Position numbers and translations under genes: made by a program. From Streptomyces acidiscabies (lineage in GTDB: Bacteria; Actinomycetota; Actinomycetes; Streptomycetales; Streptomycetaceae): a stretch of DNA of 64,000 nucleotides. Every line of letters starts with the position of its first letter. The stretch's first letter is position 1. The notes under the pieces are model-generated. The model saw only the letters and a program-made list of their open reading frames with translations. It was not told the origin of the DNA and searched no databases. Positions 26,202-35,362 of this stretch are shown here, piece by piece. Where the stretch lies: assembly GCF_020010905.1 (NCBI RefSeq), contig NZ_JAGJBY010000001.1:2562001-2626000 (forward strand), written 5' to 3'.

Positions 26202-27016
26202 GCAGCATGGACGCCTACCGTCCCCTCGACGGCCGCGTGGCCCTCGTCACCGGCGGTTCCCGGGGCATCGGCGCCGGCATCACCCGCAAACTCGCCGCCT
26301 GGGGCTGCACGTTGGCCGTCAACTACGTCGACCGCGCGGGACCCGCCCGCCGCATCGCCGCCGAGCTGGAGGAGAAGGGCACCAAGGTCTCCCTGCACCG
26401 TGCCGACCTCTCCGAACCGGACGGCCCCGCGAAGCTGTTGGAGCAGGTCGGCGAGACCCACGGCGACCTGCACATCCTCGTCCAGAACGCCGCCGCGACG
26501 AAGTTCGTCTCCCTGGAGGACGCGACGCCGGAGCAGTGGCAGTTCGTCCAGGACACGAACGCCCGCTCCACCTGGCTGCTCGCCAAGCACGCCGTCCCCC
26601 TGATGCGGGAGCGCCCCGGCGCGCGGTTCATCACGATCACCAACTCGACGACCCAGCGCATCGTCCCGCGCGCGGGCCTGTTCGGCGCGGCGAAGGCGGC
26701 GCTGGAGACCCTCACCGACTACCTGAGCTACGAGCTGGCCCCGTACGGCATCGTCGCCAACTGCGTACGCCCCGGCCTGGTGCAGACGGACGTCTTCAAC
26801 GTCCGCCCGGACTTCGCGGGCGGCGTCCGGCACGAGATGGCCGTCACGCCGTGGCCGGAGGGGCAGATGACGACGCCGGAGAACAGCGCGGACGTCGTCG
26901 CGATGCTCTGCCTCGACGAGGCGAGCTGGATCGCCGGGCAGACGATCACCGTGGACGGCGGCTACCGCCTGTGGGGCAACACCGGCATGCGGCACACGGG
27001 GAAGGTGCCCTCATGA
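26198..27016 (+). CDS. Atypical SDR, FabL/KR-like, active-site Tyr replaced by Phe
   Basis: A 272-residue SDR with an intact cofactor site (TGGSRGIG near 18) and Lys166, but the YxxxK tyrosine is Phe162 (GLFGAAKAAL). The Y-x6-K position used by FabI/FabL enoyl reductases is also not Tyr. The stretch ETLTDYLSYELAPYGIVANC resembles FabL-type proteins. It may be an inactive partner, a degenerate enoyl reductase (which would leave a polyene) or an enzyme with a changed mechanism. ATG 26198 and the stop both overlap neighbouring genes by 4 nt. Confidence 0.82.
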   Translation: MSSMDAYRPLDGRVALVTGGSRGIGAGITRKLAAWGCTLAVNYVDRAGPARRIAAELEEKGTKVSLHRADLSEPDGPAKLLEQVGETHGDLHILVQNAAATKFVSLEDATPEQWQFVQDTNARSTWLLAKHAVPLMRERPGARFITITNSTTQRIVPRAGLFGAAKAALETLTDYLSYELAPYGIVANCVRPGLVQTDVFNVRPDFAGGVRHEMAVTPWPEGQMTTPENSADVVAMLCLDEASWIAGQTITVDGGYRLWGNTGMRHTGKVPS

Positions 27017-28233
27017 CCTTCATAACCGGTGCCGTCGTCACCGGCACCGGCGTCATCACCGCCGCAGGACACGGCCCAACGCCGATCCTCGACGCGATGC
27101 TCGACGGCAAGTCCCTGTTCACCCAGCCGAGTTGGCTGCCCTGGCCGGTCGCGGACATGCGCCTGCCGGAGATCCCCTGGCCGGCCGGCGAGCCCTGGGT
27201 CAACAACCAGAAGTACGCAAGTGCCGTCGCCCACGCGGCCGTTGCCGCCGCCCGGCTGGCGGTGGACGACTCCGGCGGCCCCGTCGGCCCGGACGAGGGC
27301 CTGCGCTGCGGCACCGTCCTCGCGGCCGGCATCAGCGGCGGCGACGAACTCAACGAGGTCATCCCGAAGTTGGCGGTGCTCGCCGAGACGGACCCGCGCC
27401 CGCTCGCCAAACTCCTCTACGACGAGGTCCCCGACTACTCCTACCTGCGCGGAATCCCGTCCCAGGTAGGGCAGTTCGTGTGCATGGCCGCCGGTTTCCT
27501 CGGCTCGAACGTCGCGGTGTACGGCGAGTCCGGCGCGGGCGGCCTCGGCGCGCTCTCCGTCGCCCTGCGCCTGCTGGAGAGCGGCGAGCTGGACCGCGTC
27601 CTCGTCGTCGGTGTCCAACCCCCCATGTCCACCACCGTGTTGGCCGCCCTCGACCGGAGCGAACCCTTCGGCACCGGAGCGGGCCCCTTCGACCGGCGCC
27701 GCGACGGCACCCTCATCGGCGAGGGCGCGGCGGCGGTCATGCTGGAGCGCCCCGACACGGCACGCCGCCGAGGCGCGCACGTGATCGCGCAGGTCGCGGC
27801 CTGCGAGACGGTGTGCGCGCAGGAGCGGACCAACGCCCTGCGCACGGCGGCGACTTCGGTCCTGACCGAGGCGCCGGACGTGTGGTGGGCGCACGGCGGC
27901 GCGACCAGGGCGGGGGACGACGACGAGTGCCGCGCCGTCGCCCCGCTCGTCCCCGGCGTCCCGGTCACCGCGAGCAAGGGGACCGTCGGCAACGCGTTCG
28001 AGTGCGCCGCGCTGATCGATCTGACGCTGGCCGCCGAGGCGTTGGACCGGGGAGTCGTCCCGCCGGTCGGCCTGTTGAACGAACTCGACCCGGAGCTGGG
28101 GGAGTTGGACGTCGTCCAGGGGGCACCCCGCCAACTCCCCTCTGCCGGACGCGCATTGGTGACCAGCTTCAGCCCCGGCCCGCATGCCACGACAGCGGGC
28201 GCCGCCATGATTGTCAAGGGGACACCGCGATGA
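27013..28233 (+). CDS. Chain length factor (KS-beta) of the reducing type II PKS
   Basis: A 406-residue ketosynthase homologue without the catalytic set. The nucleophile position is Gly174 (GESGAGGL, where KS-alpha has Cys and aromatic CLFs have Gln). One His is kept (His294, AHGGA), and the second His is Asn327 (SKGTVGN). It directly precedes KS-alpha with a 4-nt ATGA overlap. The order CLF then KS is the reverse of classical aromatic clusters. By analogy it forms the heterodimer that controls chain length. Confidence 0.9.
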   Translation: MTFITGAVVTGTGVITAAGHGPTPILDAMLDGKSLFTQPSWLPWPVADMRLPEIPWPAGEPWVNNQKYASAVAHAAVAAARLAVDDSGGPVGPDEGLRCGTVLAAGISGGDELNEVIPKLAVLAETDPRPLAKLLYDEVPDYSYLRGIPSQVGQFVCMAAGFLGSNVAVYGESGAGGLGALSVALRLLESGELDRVLVVGVQPPMSTTVLAALDRSEPFGTGAGPFDRRRDGTLIGEGAAAVMLERPDTARRRGAHVIAQVAACETVCAQERTNALRTAATSVLTEAPDVWWAHGGATRAGDDDECRAVAPLVPGVPVTASKGTVGNAFECAALIDLTLAAEALDRGVVPPVGLLNELDPELGELDVVQGAPRQLPSAGRALVTSFSPGPHATTAGAAMIVKGTPR

Positions 28234-29525
28234 CGGACCACGAGGTCGTGATCACCGGCATGGGGGTCGTCACCCCCAACGCCGGTTCGGTGGAGTCGTT
28301 CTGGGAGGCCAACCTCACCGGACGCTCCGGGCTGTCGTACGAGAAACGGATGGATCTGTCGGACCTGCCCTGCGGCTGGGTCGCCGGGATCATCCCCGAC
28401 GACATCAAGAAGTCGGTGGAGGAGCGGGCGGGCGCACCCGGCCGCACCTGGGTGGACACGCTCCTGCACGCCACGGTGGACGAGGCGCTCCAAGATGCCG
28501 GTGTCGAGGGCCCGTTGGACCGGCCGGCCGGGCTGATGTGGTCCCGGATCTGGCCGGGCCCCAGCGGCTCCTTCCCGGACGACTACCTCGCGTACATGAA
28601 GAACATCGCCACCCGCTACAAGGCCGTCGGCAACGACCGCCGCGCGGCCCTCGACCGGATGCGCGGCGAGGAGTCCATGGTGCGGATCTCCGACCTCTCC
28701 GCCTTCCCCACCGAACTCTCCCGCCGATTGGGCGCTCCGCTGATCCCGATGGGCCTGGAGGCGACCTGCGCGGGCGGTCTGCGGGCCGTCGCCGAGGCCG
28801 CGCGGCTGCTGCGCACCGGGCGCGTCGGTCTGGTGGTCGTCGCCGCGTGCGTGTCCCGCAACACGCAGTACGTCCTCTCCCAGTACGGCCAGCTCATGGC
28901 GCTCTCCCGCTGGAAGGGGCCCGCCGAGCAGGCGTCCATGCCGTTCGACCGGCGCCGCACGGGCATGGTCATCAACGAGTCCGCCGGGGCGCTCGTCCTG
29001 GAGACCGCCGAGCACGCGCGGGCGCGGGGCGTCGAGACGGTGCACGCCGTCGTCGGCGGCTGGGGGACGGCCGTCGACATCACGCACGTCACCGCGCCCC
29101 GGATCGACGTGGTCGAACGGGTCGTCAGGGACGCCCTGAAAAACTCGGAGTTGACCCCCGACGACATCGACACCATCAACGCGCACGGCACGTCCACCCG
29201 CCTCAACGACATCACCGAGGCGCGCGCCCTGCACCGGGTGTTCGGGGAGCGGATGGCGGAGATCGACGTCAGCGCGGTCAAGTCCCTTACGGGGCACGGG
29301 TCCGCCGCCTCCGGTGTGGTCGAGTCGGTGGTCGCCGCGCTCACCCTGTGCCGGGGCGTGATCCCACCCGTCGTCACCTGTACGGAACCGGACCCCAAGT
29401 GCGGCGTGAAGACGTCCCTGACGCCGGTCGAACGGCCGGTTCGCACCGTTCTGAAGAACTCCTTCGGCTTCGGCGGCCAGTACGCGTCGATGGTCTTCCA
29501 CCGTCCCGCCGCGCCCCGCCTATGA
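28230..29525 (+). CDS. Ketosynthase KS-alpha of the reducing type II PKS
   Basis: A 431-residue condensing enzyme with Cys180 (LEATCAGGL), His319 (INAHGTST), Lys351 and His356 (VKSLTGHGS). All catalytic residues for decarboxylative Claisen condensation are present. The active-site stretch and C-terminus (NSFGFGGQ) lack the aromatic KS-alpha signatures TACSGGLDA and GHSLGAIGS. They look closer to the KS proteins of polyene-forming type II systems (ishigamide, manumycin-type side chains). ATGA overlap with the CLF; its stop overlaps the esterase start. Confidence 0.92.
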   Translation: MTDHEVVITGMGVVTPNAGSVESFWEANLTGRSGLSYEKRMDLSDLPCGWVAGIIPDDIKKSVEERAGAPGRTWVDTLLHATVDEALQDAGVEGPLDRPAGLMWSRIWPGPSGSFPDDYLAYMKNIATRYKAVGNDRRAALDRMRGEESMVRISDLSAFPTELSRRLGAPLIPMGLEATCAGGLRAVAEAARLLRTGRVGLVVVAACVSRNTQYVLSQYGQLMALSRWKGPAEQASMPFDRRRTGMVINESAGALVLETAEHARARGVETVHAVVGGWGTAVDITHVTAPRIDVVERVVRDALKNSELTPDDIDTINAHGTSTRLNDITEARALHRVFGERMAEIDVSAVKSLTGHGSAASGVVESVVAALTLCRGVIPPVVTCTEPDPKCGVKTSLTPVERPVRTVLKNSFGFGGQYASMVFHRPAAPRL

Positions 29526-30136
29526 CCGGCCTCACCGTGATCTGGCTCCACGGGCTGGGCCAGGACGGCGCCACTCTGCGGCCGTTCGTCCAGCGCGCGG
29601 GCCTCACCGACGCGTCGCTCGGTATCCGCCACGTCTTTCCCGACGCCCCCCGTCAGTCCCCTGGGCTGGCGGGGGGCACCCCTGCGCGCGCCTGGTTCCA
29701 CCAGCGGATCTTCGCGCTCGACCACGCGGACGTCCCGATGCTGCTCGCCACGGAACGCACGCTGCACGACCTGATCGCCGCTGAATCCAAGGCAGTTGGC
29801 CCCGACCGAGTGATCCTGGCGGGCTTCTCCCAGGGCGCGTGCATGGCCCTGATCGCGGCCCTACGCCACCCCCACCGCCTGGGTGGCCTAATCCTCTACG
29901 ACCCCTACCTCCCCGCGGCCGTCCCCCTCACCACGGCGCACCCCACGCTGCCCGTCTGGATCGGGCAGGGCCGCTACGACTGGATCGTGCCCCTCTTCGT
30001 CGGCGAATCGGTCCGCGACATGCTCAAGTCCTGGGGGCATCCGGTGACTTGGCGGGAGTACTACGACTATCCGAACCGGCATGAGGCGTTCAGTGGGGCG
30101 GAGGCGGATGTGCGGGAGTTTTTTCTGAAGTTGTGA
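29522..30136 (+). CDS. Alpha/beta hydrolase, phospholipase/carboxylesterase-like (possible thioesterase)
   Basis: A 204-residue alpha/beta hydrolase of the small carboxylesterase/lysophospholipase group: HGLGQDG near the N-terminus, nucleophile GFSQGA near residue 106, Asp in GRYDWIVP near 162 and His in NRHEAFS near 190. It is coupled to KS-alpha by a 4-nt overlap and closes the operon. I infer release of the acyl chain from the ACP or CoA. Its last 47 bp overlap the end of the convergent FUSC gene. Confidence 0.85.
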   Translation: MTGLTVIWLHGLGQDGATLRPFVQRAGLTDASLGIRHVFPDAPRQSPGLAGGTPARAWFHQRIFALDHADVPMLLATERTLHDLIAAESKAVGPDRVILAGFSQGACMALIAALRHPHRLGGLILYDPYLPAAVPLTTAHPTLPVWIGQGRYDWIVPLFVGESVRDMLKSWGHPVTWREYYDYPNRHEAFSGAEADVREFFLKL

Positions 30137-31673
30137 GGGGCGCTGTCGCTGGGAAGACGCGGGCGACTTTGCCCACTGCCTGGTCGATCGCTCCGAGACT
30201 TCCAACTTCCGCTACCTGGGCTTGGTACGAGGGTCCTGGCACCCGTCCGATGGCGAGGCGTACGGCGGTGATGTTGGCGAGGACGGGGGCGGGGTCGGGG
30301 GCGGGGACCGGAACGGCGTCGGGGGTGATGTCGGGAGTGGCGTCGGAGGTGACTTCGGGGCTGACGTCGGCACTGGAGGAGGGCCCCGCCAACTCCCGTA
30401 CCGGCTCGGCGCAAGCGCGTACCGCGTCGATCGCGTCCGCGAGATGCGCCCGCCCTCCACTCACCCCCCGCCGCCTTCGAACCCACCCCTCCACCCCCCG
30501 CAACGCCCGCAACGGCGGAGCCACTTGCTCCAACAGCTCGACCGCCTCCTCGAACCGCCCCTGATGCACCCGGAGTTCAACCGCATCGTGCGCGCGCAGC
30601 ACATCCGCCAGCACCGCCAACGCATCGGCAACCCGCCGCCGCACCACATCCACAGTCCGAACCGGCGCGAGGAGCCACGAAACGGCGATCCCCAGCACCG
30701 CCCCGACAAGGATCGCCTGAAGCCGCTGCGTGAGGACGTGGACCGTGGTCTCGCCGAAGTACCCGTACAGCAGCGAGAACGCGGCAGTCACACACGCGGC
30801 CCAGTACGCATAGTTCAGCGGGCGCAGCCACGTCGCGAGAGCGAGGACGACGAAGAGCAGGACGACGGCCCAGGGGTCACCCGGCCCGAACGCGCCGACA
30901 ACCCCCGTCGCGACGGCCGTACCGAACCCCGCCCCCAGCGCCCGAGTCACCCCCTTGTACAGCACATCGGCCCGCCCCCGAGCCCCACTGCACACGATGA
31001 ACGCGGTCAACACGACCCACGTCCAGTGATCGGGAAACAACCAGTGCCCGGCGAGGAACGCCCCCCCGAGAGACACCCCCATCTGCAACGCCATCCGCGT
31101 ACTCGGCAGCAACCGGGACGCCACGGCCCGAGGCGGGACGAGGGGCTCGGTGGACCGGCGTACCCGCACCCGTGGCGTCAACCCCAGCCACCCCGCCCCG
31201 ACTTGGACGACAAGCACGTACCCCGCACAGATCACCGCAACGAGCCCCATCCACAGCACATGCCCGTCCCGAGCCTGCGGCGGCAACGCGATCGGCCCCT
31301 GAACGACGAGCGTCGCGACGAACGGCAGAGCCGCCAGCGTCCCCGCCCGAGTAGCCCGCACCCCGAACCGCCGCACCCAGATGGCAAAGGCGACGAAGAG
31401 GGCGAACAGAAGGTCCCCCCGAACGGCGGACTCGGTCATCACCTGGTCCGTCCACGCCGCGCACATCGCGACACCGGGCAGCACGACGAACCCGATCCCC
31501 CGCTCGACGAGATCCGCCTCCCGCTGGGTCCACGCAAGCGTCCACGTCAGCGCGACGGCCTGAATGACGATGTCGACGTGCAGATGCGCCGCACCCTCCA
31601 GCCACAGCGCGGACCCCCAACTCGCGAGAACAGCGGCCATGACGGTCAGCGAACCCCATACGGTCTTCACCAT
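30090..31673 (-). CDS. FUSC-family membrane protein
   Basis: About 527 residues with two blocks of five to six hydrophobic segments (about 5-160 and 200-340), then a soluble helical C-terminus rich in Pro and acidic repeats (VTSDATPDITPDAVP). This is the layout of the fusaric-acid-resistance/aromatic-acid efflux group. The start is ATG 31673 or GTG 31679; neither has a clear Shine-Dalgarno sequence. It is divergent from a MarR regulator. The substrate is unknown; export of a small aromatic acid is the family-level guess. Confidence 0.8.
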   Translation of the reverse strand: MVKTVWGSLTVMAAVLASWGSALWLEGAAHLHVDIVIQAVALTWTLAWTQREADLVERGIGFVVLPGVAMCAAWTDQVMTESAVRGDLLFALFVAFAIWVRRFGVRATRAGTLAALPFVATLVVQGPIALPPQARDGHVLWMGLVAVICAGYVLVVQVGAGWLGLTPRVRVRRSTEPLVPPRAVASRLLPSTRMALQMGVSLGGAFLAGHWLFPDHWTWVVLTAFIVCSGARGRADVLYKGVTRALGAGFGTAVATGVVGAFGPGDPWAVVLLFVVLALATWLRPLNYAYWAACVTAAFSLLYGYFGETTVHVLTQRLQAILVGAVLGIAVSWLLAPVRTVDVVRRRVADALAVLADVLRAHDAVELRVHQGRFEEAVELLEQVAPPLRALRGVEGWVRRRRGVSGGRAHLADAIDAVRACAEPVRELAGPSSSADVSPEVTSDATPDITPDAVPVPAPDPAPVLANITAVRLAIGRVPGPSYQAQVAEVGSLGAIDQAVGKVARVFPATAPLTTSEKTPAHPPPPH

Positions 31674-31678
31674 GCCCA

Positions 31679-31703
31679 CGATAGTAAGTGATAGCGTACG
31701 AAT
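31679..31703. promoter_or_regulatory. Putative MarR operator between FUSC and marR-like genes
   Basis: The 30-bp divergent gap carries direct GATAG repeats (31680-31684 and 31690-31694) around TAAGTGATA (31685-31693). A matching TAAGTGACA lies at 32117-32125, upstream of the GH13 gene. Operator status is inferred from position and repetition. Confidence 0.4.
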
Positions 31704-32123
31704 GTGAGTGTCGAGGAAGCGGCAGAAATCAGACAGGGCGTAACCCGCCTGGCAAGGCGCCTACGCGCGGTCCGCACCCCGGGAGCCCTCAGCAACAACA
31801 AACTCGGCGTCCTGGGCCAGCTCTACCGGGGCGGCCCCCGCACCCCCGGCGAACTCGCGGCGGCGGAACACCAACGCCCCCAGTCCCTGACCAGGGTCTT
31901 CGCAGAACTGGAGGCGGAGGGCCTGGTAGCCAGGACCCGCGCGGAAGACGACGGCCGCCAGTCCCTCCTGTCCCTGACGGACGCGGGCAGGGAAGCGCTG
32001 CGCGGAGAGGTGGCCGAGCGGGACGAATGGCTCGCACGGGCGATGGAGGAGTGCACGGACACGGAACGCGAGGTCCTGCTACTGGCCGCGCGCTTGATGG
32101 ACCGCCTGTCAGATGTTAAGTGA
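31704..32123 (+). CDS. MarR-family transcriptional regulator
   Basis: A 139-residue winged-helix protein. The recognition region is TPGELAAAEHQRPQSLTRVFAELEAEGLV, with the wing RTRAEDDGRQSLLSLTDAGRE typical of MarR, seen here in blocks. The GTG start at 31704 lies only 30 bp from the divergent FUSC gene. It probably represses that gene and itself, and perhaps the GH13 gene 18 bp downstream. Confidence 0.9.
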   Translation: MSVEEAAEIRQGVTRLARRLRAVRTPGALSNNKLGVLGQLYRGGPRTPGELAAAEHQRPQSLTRVFAELEAEGLVARTRAEDDGRQSLLSLTDAGREALRGEVAERDEWLARAMEECTDTEREVLLLAARLMDRLSDVK

Positions 32124-32141
32124 CACCTTACCGATGAGGTC

Positions 32142-33434
32142 ATGATGCACTGGTCGACCCACGCCATCTGGTGGCACGTCTACCCCCTGGGCTTCACCGG
32201 AGCCGACCGCAAGGCGCCGTCCCCGGGGACCGCGCCCGTACCCCGCCTGGCCCGCCTGAACCCCTGGCTGGACTACCTAGTCGACCTGGGCTGCAACGGC
32301 CTGGCCCTAGGCCCGGTCTTCGCCTCGGAAACGCACGGCTACGACACGACCGACCACTTCACGGTAGACCCCCGCCTAGGCACGGAGGCCGACCTCCGCG
32401 ACCTCGTGAAGGAGGCGGGGGAGAGGGGCGTACGGGTCCTCCTGGACGGCGTCTTCAACCACGTGGCGCGCAGCTTCCCCGACCTCCCGGACCTGGCCGC
32501 ACGCACCCCGGACGGCGAGTACCGAGCCTTCGAGGGCCACGACCACCTGGTCACGCTGGACCACACGAACCCGCGCGTAGCCGACCTCGTCACGGACGTG
32601 ATGCTGCACTGGCTGGACCGAGGCATCGCGGGCTGGCGCCTGGACGCCGCGTACGCGGTACCCCCCGCGTTCTGGCGCACGGTCACTTCACGTGTACGCG
32701 AACGCCACCCCGAAGCGTGGTTCACGGCCGAGCTGATCCACGGCGACTACGCGTCGTACATCGAGAGGTCGGGCCTGAACTCAGCGACACAGTACGAACT
32801 CTGGAAGTCGGTCTGGAGCTCCCTCAACGACCACAACTTCCACGAACTGGCATGGACGTTGACCCGCCACAACGCCCTCCTGGACACCTTCACCCCGCAA
32901 ACTTTCCTGGGCAACCACGACGTAACCCGCCTGGCGAGCCGCCTCACGGACGAACGGCACCTGGAACACGCGCTGGTCATCCTCCTCACAACGGGAGGCA
33001 TCCCGTCGATCTACGCGGGCGACGAACAGGCGTTCAGGGGAGTGAAGGAGGACAGGGAGGGGGGCGACGACGAGATCCGCCCGGAGTTCCCCACGACGCC
33101 GGACCAACTGGCCCCGTACGGACGCGAGTTCTTCCGCCTGCACCAACGCCTGATCGGCCTACGCCGCCGCAACCCCTGGCTGACAAGGGCCCGCACAACG
33201 ATCACAACCTTGACGAACGAAACGATCGCCTACACGACAACGTCCCCCGACACCCCGGACACCCTCGCGGTAACCCTGAACCTCACGAACCACCCCGCCC
33301 GCGTATCTCTCCCCACGGCCTCGCGGCAACTGGCGGCGGGAACAGGCACGTTCACCTCGAACGGCGCCCAACTCCCGCCGCAGGGCTGGGCGATAGCGAC
33401 GTCCGGACTCGCGGGAGGGGGAGTGTCTCATTGA
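32142..33434 (+). CDS. GH13 alpha-amylase-family enzyme
   Basis: A 430-residue (beta/alpha)8 hydrolase without a signal peptide, so cytosolic. Conserved regions are in order: DGVFNH (region I) near 105, GWRLDAA with the nucleophile Asp near 170, TAELIHGDY with the acid/base Glu near 195 and FLGNHD (region IV) near 258. The C-terminus is a short beta domain. Substrate is probably an alpha-glucan or maltooligosaccharide. ATG 32142 or 32145; GAGG lies just upstream. It lies 18 bp from the MarR gene, which suggests co-transcription. Confidence 0.88.
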   Translation: MMHWSTHAIWWHVYPLGFTGADRKAPSPGTAPVPRLARLNPWLDYLVDLGCNGLALGPVFASETHGYDTTDHFTVDPRLGTEADLRDLVKEAGERGVRVLLDGVFNHVARSFPDLPDLAARTPDGEYRAFEGHDHLVTLDHTNPRVADLVTDVMLHWLDRGIAGWRLDAAYAVPPAFWRTVTSRVRERHPEAWFTAELIHGDYASYIERSGLNSATQYELWKSVWSSLNDHNFHELAWTLTRHNALLDTFTPQTFLGNHDVTRLASRLTDERHLEHALVILLTTGGIPSIYAGDEQAFRGVKEDREGGDDEIRPEFPTTPDQLAPYGREFFRLHQRLIGLRRRNPWLTRARTTITTLTNETIAYTTTSPDTPDTLAVTLNLTNHPARVSLPTASRQLAAGTGTFTSNGAQLPPQGWAIATSGLAGGGVSH

Positions 33435-33514
33435 GCTGTTCCACCCGTGGCGGGTTCATCTCGGAGAGCAGCACGTCTGAGTCGTTCGAGGGCTGATCCC
33501 GCTCGACCGGGCGG

Positions 33515-35362
33515 TCACAGGACCAGCATTGTCTGTTCACCCCGGTCTCCGTGGAGCGAGCGGCAGGGGATGCCCTCCTCGATGAGGAAGTCCTTGACCA
33601 GCTTCAGGTGGTGGTCGGACAGTGCGAAGGCGAGGAGTCTCCGGGCCCGGGTAGCCGCGACATACAAGACGCGCAAAGCCTCGGCGGTGTCGCTGTCGGC
33701 GTCAGACGGCACGTGCTGCCCTGTCCAGGTATCGACGAGCCGGTTCGAGCGGGCGTCGTCCTTGTCGGCGGGGGGTACGACGACCAGGACTGCGTCGGCT
33801 TCCTCGCCTTTCACTCCGTGCACGGTACCGACGCGTCCCACGGCGGCCTGAGCCGAGAGGGGGTTGCCGAAACCCACCAGCTTCCATGCGGGGGTCGAAG
33901 AACGCCTGCACCGGTGGGGGCTCGTCGCCTTCATCTCGACACCCAGCCGGACAGCTTGGCGTCGGATGGCCTCGTACGCTCCTCGGTTCCATTCGCCCGC
34001 CGTCACTGTCAGGGCTGGGAGTTCACGCAGCAACACCTGTTGCATGAGCCGCAGTTCGACGGTAGTGAGTCCATGACGCTTGAGACCGACAGCCTCCGGC
34101 ATCTCCAACTCGCCGTACCAGTACTGCAGTACCGCTTCCCGCAGCGCTCTTCCTGCCTTCTCCTGTTGTCTGTTGGACGCGCTGGGCGAGCGCAGGACCG
34201 CGGTTGCCCAGATGAGACGGTCGAGTCGTGCAGCCGGCACATCCCGGGTACCGGTCAGTTCTTTGGGCAGCGCGCTGCCCTTGTGCGCGACGACCAGCCT
34301 TTCCTGACGAGGGATGTCGAGGTGCTTCGCCTCTCGGCTGAAGTCGCCCACCCAGTCCGACTGCCGACGTCCGGTCGTGGGCACCAGAAGGACGGGGATC
34401 TCTTCCGCGTGGTACGGGCCGGCCGCGATGTCGTGGGGCGCGTTGGAGGACCGGAGGGTGTGTGCCAGATCGCAGATGATCTGTGTGCTGCGCCAGTTGT
34501 GCCGGAGACGATGATCCGGTGGAGAGTCGGCTGTCCGCCCGATCCGCCGTGCGTTCTGGTCGCGGAAACCGTAGATGCTCTGATCGGGATCCTGTACCAG
34601 CAGCAGTGGTACGCGCAGGTGGCTGAGCAACCCGACGATCTCCAGATCGTCCCCTGAGCAGTCCTGGGCCTCGTCGACGACGATCTCGCTGAAGCGCTTG
34701 GTGAGCACACGCGCTATCCGTTCGCGCCGAGGGGCATCCTGCAACAGATACAGGGCCATGTCCCTCAGCTGGTCCCCCGACAGATAACCGGCTTCCCACA
34801 GCTCGGACATCGTGCGGGCGGCCCAGTACGTCAGTCGGCCCTCCGCGTTCTCGTCGCCGGACAATGCGGGTGGCAGCCGGCTCAGGGTGGGAGCGACGGT
34901 ACGCACGTGATCGGGTCCGTACTCGAACCGGAAGTCGTCGAGAGAGACACCTTCACGGTGGGCCTTGGGATGGTCCCTCCAGGATTCCAGCCGGTGCCAG
35001 GTCCTCTCTCCTCTGGCTCTGAGATACGGCCGGACGAGATGGCGCCAGACGAAGGTGTCGAACGTGCCGATGTAGTGCGGGAACTGGACGAGGTCCGGAC
35101 GCCCGGCCGCGGCGCACCTGGCCCTGATCTGTGCTCCGGCCACCTTGGTGAAGGAGACGATGGCCCTCCCCTGCCGCGGTTCCAGCGGGCGGCTGAGGTG
35201 GCGTTCCACCACGGTTCGGGTTTTCCCGGCGCCGGGACATGCTTCCGCTCGTACGATCCGCCCTGGAACGGTGTCCAGTTCGACGAGGGCGCGTTGAGCG
35301 GCCATGGCTTCTGCTTGCAGGAGGCCGAGGCGTTCGTTGTGCAGGGGGTCAGACGGAGTCAT
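33515..35362 (-). CDS. gajB: Gabija-like GajB: UvrD/PcrA-type SF1 helicase
   Basis: A 615-residue superfamily 1 helicase. Walker A is CPGAGKT near 42-48, motif II VVDEAQD near 230, motif III/IIIa [15 protein letters not shown] near 255, motif IV region RHNWRST near 287, motif [11 protein letters not shown] near 520 and motif [12 protein letters not shown] near 575. I start at ATG 35362, 14 bp inside the end of gajA. In Gabija systems GajB partners with GajA and may sense or process DNA ends and nucleotides during phage infection. Adjacency and overlap support the assignment; sequence identity to characterised GajB was not measured. Confidence 0.85.
   Translation of the reverse strand: MTPSDPLHNERLGLLQAEAMAAQRALVELDTVPGRIVRAEACPGAGKTRTVVERHLSRPLEPRQGRAIVSFTKVAGAQIRARCAAAGRPDLVQFPHYIGTFDTFVWRHLVRPYLRARGERTWHRLESWRDHPKAHREGVSLDDFRFEYGPDHVRTVAPTLSRLPPALSGDENAEGRLTYWAARTMSELWEAGYLSGDQLRDMALYLLQDAPRRERIARVLTKRFSEIVVDEAQDCSGDDLEIVGLLSHLRVPLLLVQDPDQSIYGFRDQNARRIGRTADSPPDHRLRHNWRSTQIICDLAHTLRSSNAPHDIAAGPYHAEEIPVLLVPTTGRRQSDWVGDFSREAKHLDIPRQERLVVAHKGSALPKELTGTRDVPAARLDRLIWATAVLRSPSASNRQQEKAGRALREAVLQYWYGELEMPEAVGLKRHGLTTVELRLMQQVLLRELPALTVTAGEWNRGAYEAIRRQAVRLGVEMKATSPHRCRRSSTPAWKLVGFGNPLSAQAAVGRVGTVHGVKGEEADAVLVVVPPADKDDARSNRLVDTWTGQHVPSDADSDTAEALRVLYVAATRARRLLAFALSDHHLKLVKDFLIEEGIPCRSLHGDRGEQTMLVL

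Noticed and set aside
27013..29525. KS/CLF pair as the aromatic minimal PKS
   Set aside because: Aromatic KS and CLF motifs are missing, the order is CLF-KS, and the operon has FabG-type KR and a hotdog dehydratase, which do not belong to aromatic chain building.
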